From an uncultured Corynebacterium sp. (lineage in GTDB: Bacteria > Actinomycetota > Actinomycetes > Mycobacteriales > Mycobacteriaceae): 64,000 nt of DNA. The position numbers and the translations under genes are program-made. Location of the stretch: contig CALTYZ010000006.1 in the NCBI GenBank assembly GCA_943913645.1, positions 37,004 through 101,003 of the forward strand, in the 5' to 3' direction. Positions 16,511 to 24,609 of the stretch are shown piece after piece (positions within the stretch are counted from its first letter, which is position 1; every line of letters begins with the position of its first letter). Under the pieces are notes generated by a model. The model saw nothing but the letters and a program-made list of their open reading frames with translations. It was not told the origin of the DNA and did not search any database.

Positions 16511-17641
16511 TCAGCCCCGTACTTTCTTGCGATGTGCAGCATATGCACCGCTAGCGATAACCAAGAGTCCAACACAGATGGTAACGACAGCCCCGATTAC
16601 GCTATTTCGGGACAAGCCATTCGATGCCTCTGCCACATTGGACACCGCGATTGATTTTGCAACCGGCGTATCGGCGAAGACCTCAAGGTTGCCCGCGGTC
16701 ACTTCGTCTTTCGTGAGCGTGAACGGCTGCGGGGTGGCATCACGGATATAGCCCTTGGGGGCGGACGTCTGCACGAGGCAGTAGGTCTCAGCAATATCCT
16801 CAGTACCGTTTTGCACATCAGTCACGTGCAGCCCGTTGACTACCGCATAGCCTTGCTTGCCGGTGGTGATGTTGGTGCGAACGAGTTGCGCATCGTCGCG
16901 GCTCGCACACGCATTTTCGCCCTGACGGAAGCTGCGATAGAGATCGAATGCGGCGTCTTTAAGGGGGGCGTCTTGCGCAGCGGTGGCACCAATACGCACA
17001 GCACCGAAGTAGCTTGTAGCGGTGACCTCCGGAGTCTCAAAGGCGCGTGTGCGGTGGCCAGGCTCATCAATGATCTTTGTTTCACCGGTCGTGTAAGCAG
17101 TGTTGGAAACCACGCCGTCATAGAACCCGCCTTGGGCGGCGATGGGCCGCACCTCACCGGTAATGGTCGCAGTGAGCACATCACCCGCCTGGAGCGTGCG
17201 CGCGCGTGTTTCGCGCAGCGAGAAGATCATGGAGGAGTTCGCATCCCCCTGCCCTTCCGGCACGGAACGCTCAAAAACATAATCGCCCTCGGCGATCAGT
17301 TCACCATTGAGGTGCAGTGCAGTAATCCGCATGCCTGACATTTCATGGCTGTTGTACGAGTCAATGATGCTGTAGCGCGTCAGCCCGCGGCCTGCGGGGA
17401 TTTCCGGAACCGTGGAGTTGATCGTATAGGTCAGGGTGCGACCCTCAGAGTTCACACCGGCCGGGTGCTTGCCAGCATCCTCAAGGAGAATTTCAGTGTT
17501 TACGGCAGACTCGTCCACAGTGAAAGTCTGGGATTGCGCAGGTTCAGCCATAGCGGTGGTGGCGAGGATACCTGCAGTACTCATCGTTGCTACACCAGCC
17601 GCGGCGATGAACGTCGCACAGCGTTTCATGGTCCGAACCAT
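16511..17641 (-). CDS. Pilin-like surface protein lacking pilin motif, E-box glutamate and LPxTG
   Basis: The 376-aa protein has a signal peptide (MVRTMKRCATFIAAAGV to AMAEP). From about residue 45 it is a paralog of the cluster 2 major pilin (50689-52233), sharing DAGKHP/DADKHP, TYTINSTVPE, YSIIDSYN, TSYFGAV and VNGLHVTDVQN. It lacks the entire N-terminal domain that carries the WxxxVxVYPK lysine. The E-box reads YCLVQTSAPKGY (Gln for Glu). The expected sorting site before the C-terminal membrane helix reads NGLSRNSV rather than LPxTG, although helix and basic tail remain. It has its own strong promoter. It is probably membrane-retained and not polymerised, or is decaying. Confidence 0.8.
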   Translation of the reverse strand: MVRTMKRCATFIAAAGVATMSTAGILATTAMAEPAQSQTFTVDESAVNTEILLEDAGKHPAGVNSEGRTLTYTINSTVPEIPAGRGLTRYSIIDSYNSHEMSGMRITALHLNGELIAEGDYVFERSVPEGQGDANSSMIFSLRETRARTLQAGDVLTATITGEVRPIAAQGGFYDGVVSNTAYTTGETKIIDEPGHRTRAFETPEVTATSYFGAVRIGATAAQDAPLKDAAFDLYRSFRQGENACASRDDAQLVRTNITTGKQGYAVVNGLHVTDVQNGTEDIAETYCLVQTSAPKGYIRDATPQPFTLTKDEVTAGNLEVFADTPVAKSIAVSNVAEASNGLSRNSVIGAVVTICVGLLVIASGAYAAHRKKVRG

Positions 17642-17710
17642 CCGTTTACCTTTCAGGTAGGTGCGTTTTTCCACGGCCGTCTGTTATGTAAATATCAGCC
17701 GAATAACATA

Positions 17711-17739
17711 AAGATATTATTATCCCTTTTTACTGTCAA
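17711..17739 (-). promoter_or_regulatory. Sigma-70-type promoter of the pilin-like gene
   Basis: The -35 element TTGACA (17734-17739), a 17-bp spacer and the -10 element TATCTT (17711-17716) are all on the minus strand. The region is A/T-rich and lies about 70 nt before the ATG at 17641. Confidence 0.75.
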
Positions 17740-17814
17740 ATCGCTTGATATTATATACATAATAGGTGAGTGCTTTTAATGCTTTTCCACGACGCTGACA
17801 CTACAACGCTGACG

Positions 17815-18489
17815 CTAGGTGGCTACGCGCAATTGCCCGTCGACCATCTCGTAGATCTTGTCGCAGTGGGTCAGCACTTCATGGTCATGAGTAACCATAA
17901 CCCCGGCAACCTGAAAGTCGTGGCACTCCTTGGCCAACAGGGACACGATCTCTTGGGAGCGGGTGCGATCAAGCGCTGCGGTGGGCTCATCAACCAGGAG
18001 CACTTCAGGATCCCCCACAAAGGCACGAGCAATGCCCACACGCTGGCGCTCACCACCAGACAAGGTGCCGGGGCGATGCTTGGCGCGCCGGGTCATGCCG
18101 ACTTTGTCAAGCAGTTCTGCAGTGCTGTAGCGCCCACGTTTGCCGATCACACGCGCGGCAAGTTCGAGTTGTTCTTCGGCACTCAAAGCTGGTGGCAGGC
18201 TTCCAGAGGATTGGAACACGAACCCGATATGCTCACGGCGAATACGGGCAAGGGCGGCGTCATCCATGCTGGTGATGTCTACGCCCGCGACGGTGACACT
18301 GCCGGCAGCTGGGGTGGTCAGTGCGCCAGCGACAGCGAGCAAGGTGGACTTTCCTGATCCCGAGGGGCCCACAACGGCGACGAACTCGCCTGGTTGAACG
18401 CTGAGGTTGACATGATCAAGTGCGGTGACTTGAGTATCGCCATCGCTGTAGCGCACGGTAACGCTGCGAAGTTCAAGTGCGGGGCTCAT
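17815..18489 (-). CDS. ABC transporter ATP-binding protein (MacB/HrtA type)
   Basis: The 224-aa ATPase has Walker A GPSGSGKST, signature LSGGERQRVGIARA, Walker B VLLVDEPTAALD and switch MVTHDHEV. This is the subfamily that pairs with FtsX-fold permeases. Its ATG overlaps the permease stop by 4 nt (ATGA), so the two are one operon with the permease first. That order matches the corynebacterial hrtBA haem exporter. No two-component system gene is adjacent, so the haem assignment stays tentative. It supplies energy for a mechanotransmission-type exporter. Confidence 0.88.
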   Translation of the reverse strand: MSPALELRSVTVRYSDGDTQVTALDHVNLSVQPGEFVAVVGPSGSGKSTLLAVAGALTTPAAGSVTVAGVDITSMDDAALARIRREHIGFVFQSSGSLPPALSAEEQLELAARVIGKRGRYSTAELLDKVGMTRRAKHRPGTLSGGERQRVGIARAFVGDPEVLLVDEPTAALDRTRSQEIVSLLAKECHDFQVAGVMVTHDHEVLTHCDKIYEMVDGQLRVAT

Positions 18490-19634
18490 CGGTTTTCTCC
18501 TAGTGCTGCAAGTGGGTTTGTGCGGGTAACGCGCATGACTGCGACGAGGGCGCCGAGTAGACCTGCGATGAACAGGATCACTCCCCCGCTAACAACGGGG
18601 CCGAATTCGGTGACATAGGGCATCGCGGTAGTTTCCAGCAGACTGCCAAGGCCCACCGCGAGGGTCACACCGATGAGAATTGATGCGGCGAGGATGGCTA
18701 CGGCCTGGCCGAGGCTGTCACGCAGCAAGAAGCGTTTTGTTGCCCCCATGGCGCGCAGCGTGGCAATGCTGCCCGCACGCTGGATCGTCCACACGAGGAA
18801 GAATGCGCCAGTGACCAGCGCTGCGATGACGTAAAGGAACCATTTGATCATCGAAAGGGTCATCATCTCCGCGGTGTAGCCGGGTGAAGAGTTGAAACTT
18901 TCGGCCATGGTGCGCACATCAAGCCCAGATGCGGCCGATAGCGCCGCAACGTCGGGTTTGTTATCGGTACGCGCGGCAATGACGGAGACTTCCTCATAGG
19001 CGGCAGGGTTGACCGCTTCGCCTGCGCGAGTGCCGGCGTGGATTTCTTGCCACACATCAAGCGGAAGATATGCCACATCAACGTGGCCGAAGGTGCGTTG
19101 CCCATCGCTAAAACCCACCACGTGCAATGGTGTTTCAAGGCGGTCAATCGTGATCGTGTCGCCGATTTCAATGCCCTCCTCCTGCAGGGTGGACGAGACG
19201 ATGACGTCGTGTTTGGTTGCAGTCGGGCTGCCCGTGTGTGCTTTGGTGCTGATTGCCGGCAGGCCCTGCGGGGCGATAAAGGAATCAGGCTCCACGCCGA
19301 GGAGGGTCAGATCAACTGCGGTGCCGTCTTGGTTGTGAGCGTTGACAATGGTCAACCCCAGTGGGGCGGCCTGGGCAACGCCGTCAATGTCGGCGAATTG
19401 CTCAGCTTCGGTGATATCGACGATGGAGCGGGTGAAAGCGGAATCGGTTTGAGTGCCATCAGCAAAGGCGATGACATCAGCATCGATTGCTTTCAGGCCG
19501 GAGACGCCATCGTTGACCAACCCGGCAGTCAGGCCAGAGATAATGACGACAAGCAGGGACATTAGCCCGAGGACGACGCCCATTAACAGGAAGCGAGTGC
19601 GGGCAAAGAGCACTTCGCGCCAAGCGAGATACAT
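18486..19634 (-). CDS. FtsX-like ABC transporter permease (HrtB-like)
   Basis: The 382-aa protein starts MYLAWREVLFARTRFLLMG at 19634. One transmembrane segment is near the N-terminus, followed by a large extracytoplasmic domain (about residues 45-250) and then three clustered helices, the FtsX/MacB/HrtB layout. The final helices read LLGALVAVMRVTRTNPLAAL, a usual family ending. The N-terminal LLVVIISGLTAGLV segment is close in character to corynebacterial HrtB. It forms an operon with the downstream ATPase. An inverted repeat lies about 60-100 nt upstream of the start. Confidence 0.85.
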   Translation of the reverse strand: MYLAWREVLFARTRFLLMGVVLGLMSLLVVIISGLTAGLVNDGVSGLKAIDADVIAFADGTQTDSAFTRSIVDITEAEQFADIDGVAQAAPLGLTIVNAHNQDGTAVDLTLLGVEPDSFIAPQGLPAISTKAHTGSPTATKHDVIVSSTLQEEGIEIGDTITIDRLETPLHVVGFSDGQRTFGHVDVAYLPLDVWQEIHAGTRAGEAVNPAAYEEVSVIAARTDNKPDVAALSAASGLDVRTMAESFNSSPGYTAEMMTLSMIKWFLYVIAALVTGAFFLVWTIQRAGSIATLRAMGATKRFLLRDSLGQAVAILAASILIGVTLAVGLGSLLETTAMPYVTEFGPVVSGGVILFIAGLLGALVAVMRVTRTNPLAALGENR

Positions 19635-19696
19635 GAGGATGCTTTCTGGGGAGAAGGATGAACACAAAACCAGCGGGCCACGCTGAACCAAATGTT

Positions 19697-19735
19697 AGCA
19701 ACACATTGTCGTCATCATAGAAACAAGGTGTTGCT
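19697..19735 (-). promoter_or_regulatory. AGCAACAC / GTGTTGCT inverted repeat upstream of ABC operon
   Basis: Eight-base perfect arms at 19697-19704 and 19728-19735 flank a 23-nt centre. They lie upstream of the ABC exporter start at 19634 and could be an operator for its regulator. Confidence 0.35.
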
Positions 19736-19872
19736 TAGTTGTGTTTCCCCAGATCACGGGGTGTGTGCATATACGTGGGCATTGCTTCGCTTTGCGACGC
19801 TTGGGGCGTGGGGGTGAGAGGCATTGGCTAAAGTTCCGACAGAGTGGAGAAGGAGCCAATCATCCACACCCT

Positions 19873-19906
19873 GCTTGATCCGTACCATTTTTGGTACGCT
19901 TCAAGC
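19873..19906 (+). promoter_or_regulatory. 34-bp interrupted palindrome abutting the AbiEi start; probable autoregulatory operator
   Basis: Outer arms GCTTGA (19873-19878) and TCAAGC (19901-19906) and inner arms CGTACCA (19881-19887) and TGGTACG (19892-19898) are all perfectly paired around TTTT. The palindrome ends one base before the ATG at 19907. A -10-like TACGCT (19895-19900) lies inside it, 6 nt from the ATG, suggesting a leaderless transcript blocked by a bound protein. AbiEi antitoxins are known to bind inverted repeats in their own promoter. Confidence 0.65.
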
Positions 19907-20452
19907 ATGGACCGAAGGAAAACCTATAGAGACCGCTTACGTGAAGCCGCAAGCGAACACGACGGCTACCTCACGCCTGCACTCGCAGAAGAGTACGGAG
20001 TGCCAAAAGTTGAGCTGCGCAAACTCGCGTCTAGAGGCGCATTTGAGAAGATTCACCGCGGTGTCTATCGCGACCCATATTTTCCAGCCTCTGAGCATGA
20101 TGAACTCAGAGAATTACTCCTCCTTCTGGGAGACGGGTCCTACCTCTCAGGCGAAACCGTGTTAGCACTGTTAGACCTTGCAGACGTCAACCCAAGGAAA
20201 GTGACAATCACCTCCCCACGTAGACACCAGCGACACCTTCCACACGTTCTCGAGGTAAAAAAACCGCAGAGAGCAGAGCAGCCACACTTTTACGAAGGCT
20301 TGCCATGCCAGCCGCTCAAACACGCTATTGCAGATGCCGCGCCGGGCATCATGCCAGAAAGAGCTGTGCATGCCACCAAGCAAGCAAGAACTGAAGGTCT
20401 ACTCCTCATGCATGAGTACGACGAGTTAATGGAGATTTTGCAACATGCCTAA
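19907..20452 (+). CDS. AbiEi-type antitoxin (type IV toxin-antitoxin)
   Basis: The 181-aa protein starts MDRRKTYRDRLREAA at 19907. It has a winged-helix N-terminus (GYLTPALAEEYGVPKVELRKLASRG) followed by GAFEKIHRGVYRD, the standard AbiEi antitoxin opening. The C-terminal region (SYLSGETVLALLDLADV, then PLKHAIADA) is like the AbiEi_4 family. Such proteins repress their operon and counteract an AbiEii nucleotidyltransferase. It overlaps the following toxin reading frame by 8 nt. The toxin is broken, so the antitoxin is now effectively solitary. Confidence 0.8.
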   Translation: MDRRKTYRDRLREAASEHDGYLTPALAEEYGVPKVELRKLASRGAFEKIHRGVYRDPYFPASEHDELRELLLLLGDGSYLSGETVLALLDLADVNPRKVTITSPRRHQRHLPHVLEVKKPQRAEQPHFYEGLPCQPLKHAIADAAPGIMPERAVHATKQARTEGLLLMHEYDELMEILQHA

Positions 20453-20846
20453 ACAATCGATTCCTCCAAACGTTACGAGCCTGCGCGCACGACTCAGAAA
20501 CGTGGAGAAAGACGAAACCGCCCGTAATCGGATCGAGAATCTTTTAGCCCTTGTTGTTGTTAGCCAAATGGTGCCGAGTGCAGCGATCAAAGGAGGCAGC
20601 GCACTATTACTGCGACTGGGCGAAGCAGCCCGCGGCAGGTGATTTCGATCTGACATGTGCAGCGTAACGTTTTTCGGTCAAACTCACCTACAACGGTCAA
20701 CACTGGAAATCTGTAGACCTACCCCTCGCCCATAACGAAATCGGAATTGCCGATCACGTCGCATATGCGTTAGCGCCTGAGCTCACGGCGATATTTGAAT
20801 CGTTGGACCGAAGAATAAACGACTACCCCACACAACACCAACTGTG
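20445..20846 (+). pseudogene. AbiEii-type nucleotidyltransferase toxin, broken
   Basis: The first 65 codons (ATG at 20445) encode a normal AbiEii N-terminus: helical start, then VVSQMVPSAAIKGGSALLLRLGEAARG. They then hit a TGA at 20641. One base out of frame the sequence continues AGDFDLTCAA, the family DxD strand, and stops again. A third segment reads KLTYNGQHWKSVDLPLAHNE and IADHVAYALAPELTAIFESLDRR, the next part of the family fold. The C-terminal half is missing. The gene has a frameshift, an additional stop and a truncation, so no active toxin can be made. Confidence 0.8.
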
Positions 20847-21189
20847 ACCATGACAAAAAGAATTGCGACGAAAGAACACAGTAAACTTATTTAAAATAAT
20901 AAGTATAGAGTTATGGAAATAGTTGGCAGAGTCGGCTGTGCCTACAGGCAGCTGGTGCTATTTTGGAGGTGCCTCCCCGGTGCTTCTCAGAGTGGGCTGG
21001 CCGAGCGCTACTTTCAATATGCGCTAGCTGCTCGCGATAATGCGTTAAACCTACTTCACCCTGAGGATCGACCACCAGATTGAGGACTCAGATTTATACG
21101 AGACCTTCGTAGAGACAACCTTCCCGGGCAGGTGTTGGCCGAATTCACCCCAGCACTTCAAGGGTGACCCCCGCACGGCCAGAATTATC

Positions 21190-21876
21190 ATGGTGTTGAT
21201 GAACCCAGGGCTAGACAGGTCCTTACAAGCGGTACGGGCCGACGTCGCTCTCAACGCTGAGCAAATACATCAGGATATTCGCCTCGCCGAGCAAGCTAGT
21301 ATCCTTGCTTCCCATCAGTTTGAAGACTTGGTTTGGTGGAACTGGTTTGGGGCATATCAAATCCGACAGGATTCCCACGACGCGGGATTCTCCCCAACAA
21401 CCTTCGGAGATACCAGTGATGATATTAGCCAGCAGCTCAGGCAGGACAACCTCTACTTCGAGCTCGAGATCATCCCCTATCAATCGCGAACCTTTAGACA
21501 AGCTCTCTCTACGGCCGGGGGCTTAGACAAGCTTAGGTCGAGTCAGCTATCCCTGTCCTTCCTCCAGACCCTAATGTGCGACGCCGAGCGCGATGACAAG
21601 AAGCGGCTGTCTATTATCCGCGGTAAAGATCTGCGAGAGTATCTTTCCCACTGCTCGTGTTTTAAACATCATCTACAAAGATTAGATTCTGACGGGTTGC
21701 TCTACACTTTCAACAGTGATCGTAGCCGCAATCTCAGAGCGTCAAACCTTATAAGATTCGACGTGAAGACAGGCAGGAAGGATAACACCGAAACATTCAA
21801 TTCACAGTTCGCAAACATTGAAGAGGATGTCCGCCGAAGCCTGTTATCTCCGATCTGCACGCTCGGCAGACGATAA
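21190..21876 (+). CDS. Unrecognised protein; 5' end unclear or truncated
   Basis: The 228 aa from the first ATG contain VLMNPGLD, LVWWNWFGAYQIRQDS and a central NLYFELEIIPYQSRTFR. I do not recognise the family. Coding character clearly continues upstream to 21049 (DSDLYETFVETTFPGRCWP, then FKGDPRTARII) without any ATG, GTG or TTG in frame before a TAA at 21046. The real N-terminus has therefore probably been lost or frameshifted. It lies between the broken AbiE toxin and the nucleotidyltransferase pair on the opposite strand. The hydrophilic composition has no signal peptide or membrane segment. Confidence 0.45.
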   Translation: MVLMNPGLDRSLQAVRADVALNAEQIHQDIRLAEQASILASHQFEDLVWWNWFGAYQIRQDSHDAGFSPTTFGDTSDDISQQLRQDNLYFELEIIPYQSRTFRQALSTAGGLDKLRSSQLSLSFLQTLMCDAERDDKKRLSIIRGKDLREYLSHCSCFKHHLQRLDSDGLLYTFNSDRSRNLRASNLIRFDVKTGRKDNTETFNSQFANIEEDVRRSLLSPICTLGRR

Positions 21877-22133
21877 ATCCAACCAGCGCGGAATTCACCG
21901 CTGTCACAGCAAGAGTGAAAACCTCAGTTTCTCTCGGTGGCTCAGAAACGCACCGTGCACAACTACAAGTGAAGGTGCTATTCCAGCTACGCGGACATCA
22001 GCCCCACCAACACAAACCGGGGCAAAAACAGTGATCCAAACCCACAACCGCACTGATACCTGAAACCAACGCACCAGTACTAGAACGCCGCGCATTGCAC
22101 TGAATGCCGTGTGCGTGGTGCGCTGGTGTAAGG

Positions 22134-22898
22134 CTAGCAACGCTGCGACAAGCAGTGTTCGGTGAAGTCCAACATTTGGTACGTACGGCGGTTCACGTTC
22201 CCCGCCAGACTATTTATAGTGACCCGCAAGCTAGAAGCGATTCGCTTGAGCTCTTTCTTGCGCAGCTTCTGCAGTTCCGCTCGATCCCCACGCTCAAACA
22301 GTGTGGTCAGGAAGTTTATATCCTCGAAGTGGCGCATTTTGCTCCCATCACCAGTGTTCAGGATTGCGGAACATTTTTCGTACAACGCTCCCACCAAGTC
22401 AGGCCGGGCAACAGTGACATTGAACTCACTGTCCACGCACACGTTTACCATTTCGGACCTATCAATACCTACCTGGCCACCGCGAGTTGTCAGCAGACGC
22501 CCAATGCCCGGAAACTTTTGCTGATTCGTTTGCGCGCCCAAACCAGACGGTGCCAACACATCAATCTGCGCCTTCACCCCCGGCTCGCCTTCAACTATGC
22601 GTTCCCAGCGATGGTCCTGGTTAGTCGGATTCGGCGGCAGTGGAACTTTGAACCCACACTCGGATAACGCTGGTCCGATCCTTGTTTTTGATTCGGGATA
22701 AGCACGGATATCAAGGATGATGTCAATATCGGTCGTAGCCCGGGGGAAGCGCGCGCCGCGCTCGACACCATGTAGTCGCACGAGCGTACCTCCTGCTAGC
22801 GACCATCCCGTCGGCATGATGCGGGCCAGATCGCGCAGTCCGAACCAAGATGCTTTCTCATTCGGAGTCGAGGTAACCAACTCAATTTCGCTAGACAT
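22134..22898 (-). CDS. AbiEii/AbiGii-like nucleotidyltransferase (putative toxin)
   Basis: The 254-aa protein starts MSSEIELVTS at 22898, overlapping the end of the HTH gene by 8 nt. The nucleotidyltransferase signature is present: AGGTLVRLHGVERG, then RATTDIDIILDI, where DID supplies the metal-binding aspartates, and later AQIDVLAP as the third strand carboxylate. Toxins of this fold modify tRNA or protein by nucleotidylation. The C-terminus (EDINFLTTLFERGD) is helical. The gene is intact, unlike the other toxin genes nearby. Its gene order (HTH protein first) fits a toxin-antitoxin or defence pair. Confidence 0.7.
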   Translation of the reverse strand: MSSEIELVTSTPNEKASWFGLRDLARIMPTGWSLAGGTLVRLHGVERGARFPRATTDIDIILDIRAYPESKTRIGPALSECGFKVPLPPNPTNQDHRWERIVEGEPGVKAQIDVLAPSGLGAQTNQQKFPGIGRLLTTRGGQVGIDRSEMVNVCVDSEFNVTVARPDLVGALYEKCSAILNTGDGSKMRHFEDINFLTTLFERGDRAELQKLRKKELKRIASSLRVTINSLAGNVNRRTYQMLDFTEHCLSQRC

Positions 22899-23568
22899 AC
22901 TGAAAATCCGATTCGACCTCCGCGAGGATTCGATTCGCCGCGTCAATGGATCGAGAGGAGCTGTCCCCTGCAAGATCAGTCAGAACGTGAAGTCGCCCAA
23001 GACGCGGTGGCATGACCTCCACTTTTCGCAGCGTCACATTTCTCCTGCGTAGCGGCGCTTCCTCGAGAAAATACTCAGCTATAACCGCTTCATAGTCGGC
23101 TGCCAGCACGTAAACATCCATCGCATTCGACACGATAGCCGCTGATGGGTGGGATATCCCCGTAGGCATCACGCGGCTATCAGTTCGAAGCTCCGCCACG
23201 TCCTGCGCAGCAGCTTCGAAATGATGCACACTCATGCCTTTGCGCTGCGCATAAGCCACCGCCGTAGGCAACCCGCCCTCCAGTATCCGTTTCGCGCGCT
23301 TTGTGCATTCGTATCGTTCAGCGGGGGTGAGCGCTTTGCCCCGCAAGTCCAACAGGTCGGCTAACCGGTCAAAAGACTCCGACGATAACCGGGGTCCCGA
23401 CAGACTCGACTTAGGCACGGACGGCGGGCCATCGGTGATCCGCCAAACACCCGCCACCTTCTCGGCGCGAATACTACCGGCCTCAATAAGAGCTCTTACC
23501 CTTCGTGGTGTGACCCCAAGAAGGTCAGCATACTCGCGGACAGAGTAATCCCGCACAGAGTTATCCAT
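22891..23568 (-). CDS. HTH DNA-binding protein paired with nucleotidyltransferase (putative antitoxin)
   Basis: The 225-aa protein starts MDNSVRDYSVREYADLLG at 23568. The N-terminus is an excisionase/MerR-like helix-turn-helix (YADLLGVTPRRVRALIEAGSIRAEKVAGVWRI). The rest is a helical domain with no recognisable enzyme motif (LTPAERYECTKRAKRILEGG, then SHPSAAIVSNAMDVYV). It overlaps the nucleotidyltransferase gene by 8 nt. Consensus promoter elements end 6 nt before its ATG, indicating a leaderless mRNA. By analogy with other HTH/NTase pairs it would repress the operon and neutralise the partner. Direct evidence is lacking. Confidence 0.65.
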   Translation of the reverse strand: MDNSVRDYSVREYADLLGVTPRRVRALIEAGSIRAEKVAGVWRITDGPPSVPKSSLSGPRLSSESFDRLADLLDLRGKALTPAERYECTKRAKRILEGGLPTAVAYAQRKGMSVHHFEAAAQDVAELRTDSRVMPTGISHPSAAIVSNAMDVYVLAADYEAVIAEYFLEEAPLRRRNVTLRKVEVMPPRLGRLHVLTDLAGDSSSRSIDAANRILAEVESDFQYV

Positions 23569-23574
23569 GACGCA

Positions 23575-23603
23575 AGTGTAGCTTTCTCGGAACAAATAGC
23601 AAA
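23575..23603 (-). promoter_or_regulatory. Promoter of the HTH/nucleotidyltransferase operon, leaderless
   Basis: On the minus strand, -35 TTTGCT (23598-23603), a 17-bp spacer and -10 TACACT (23575-23580) lie 6 nt before the ATG at 23568. Confidence 0.6.
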
Positions 23604-23824
23604 CGGAAATAACCTAACTCATCCTCCATCGGCATAGTCCGGCCATGCATATGCTCTATTAGTTCCGGATCCGTGAGCAGGGACTGTTCTCGCCAGCAAT
23701 CCGACAGCTACCCGCCGGGGTATACGCCCAGGCGCATCAGAATCACAGACACGAGAAGGAAATCAGGGCAGTCGCATCCCTTTTTTACCTTTTGCTCCGC
23801 TCAGGCGCGTAGCCCCCAAAGAAC

Positions 23825-23904
23825 GGGCCAGAGCCAGCTCCTTGTGGAACTGGCTCCTGTTAGATAGAAATATGAAACCATCTGCGACAAATGCCAAGCG
23901 CAAA
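23825..23904. repeat. 80-bp hairpin-bearing repeat, copy A
   Basis: The repeat begins GGGCCAGAGCCAG, forms a stem with CTGGCTCCTG, and continues through CATCTGC to CGCAAA. A second copy in the same orientation lies at 29488-29568. The stem arms are identical while the loop differs. Around it (23604-23980) no gene is visible. Confidence 0.7.
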
Positions 23905-23980
23905 GTTAGGCTGCCGCACTCATTTCACCTGCACCGGGAAGGGCTCTTCTAAAACCGGTCACTTCTATGTGTTGGTACGG

Positions 23981-24289
23981 CTAGCCTGTTTCAGCCGCGG
24001 AAATCAACCGCCGTAACTCGGAGACCGGGACAACAGCATCATCGCTTGCCGTTTGGGCAATACCAGCTTCAATCAGCTCGCGCAACACCGCGTCCGTGGT
24101 GAGCTACCGCTTATCGGCAATGTCGCGTGCGGCATTCAGCACGGCCGTCGGTAGGCGAACGGCGAAGGCACTCATCGTCTCTGCGCCTGCTCGAAAGCCC
24201 AGATCAACGCGCTCCAAGTCCTCCATCATCTCTGCAGTGTCGGTATTGTCGTAAAACTCACGAAGGTTCTCTACCTTTTCCGGGTCCAT
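23981..24289 (-). pseudogene. RHH/CopG-like antitoxin with premature TAG
   Basis: The ATG at 24289 has a GGAGAGGGGG ribosome site. The frame reads MDPEKVENLREFYDNTDTAE and ends in AFAVRLPTAVLNAARDIADKR before a TAG at 24104-24106. The same frame continues without gap as LTTDAVLRELIEAGIAQT and VPVSELRRLISAAETG to a stop at 23981. That is the expected dimerisation/toxin-binding tail. A single nonsense mutation therefore truncates a protein of about 102 aa to 61. It follows the toxin gene by about 45 nt. Confidence 0.7.
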
Positions 24290-24334
24290 TTTGTTATCCC
24301 CCTCTCCTAACGCTTCCTTCGGAAACCCTTTTCT

Positions 24335-24566
24335 TCACTTGGTGTCACAACACCGAGCTGTGACCACAAAGTCTCGACCGTGTTCTGCTGATGCGAGCAC
24401 TACCATCAGGCAGCGGACGAAGTATGTGCCAGGAGCGTGCGGTCACGACCCTTTCGCAGGCTAGAAGGGAACCGGCAAGAACCTCCTCAACCTCTTCGGT
24501 CCGAACCCCATACTTAGCAAAGTGCGTCTCACTTACATCGGGCCACTTCAGTTCCCCGCATGTCAA
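24335..24566 (-). pseudogene. BrnT-like toxin, frameshifted
   Basis: The likely start is TTG at 24566, after GGAAG. The protein reads ELKWPDVSETHFAKYGVRTEEVEEVLAG, a BrnT-type opening (W-D-x-x-N/H-F-x-K-H/Y-G-V). After about residue 45 this frame degenerates to a stop at 24345. The adjacent frame carries the expected closing strands (FVRCLMVVLASAEHGRDFVVTARCC) to a stop at 24335. A frameshift around 24400-24440 explains both. Its antitoxin is also broken. Confidence 0.6.
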
Positions 24567-24586
24567 TACTTCCGCTGAGTTATAAC

Positions 24587-24603
24587 GTGCACGTATCGTA
24601 CAC
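24587..24603 (-). promoter_or_regulatory. Near-palindromic operator upstream of BrnT-like toxin
   Basis: GTGCACG and CGTACAC arms (6 of 7 paired) around TAT lie next to a -10-like TATAAC (minus strand, 24581-24586). This is the usual place for an autoregulatory toxin-antitoxin operator. Confidence 0.4.
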
Positions 24604-24609
24604 GACACA

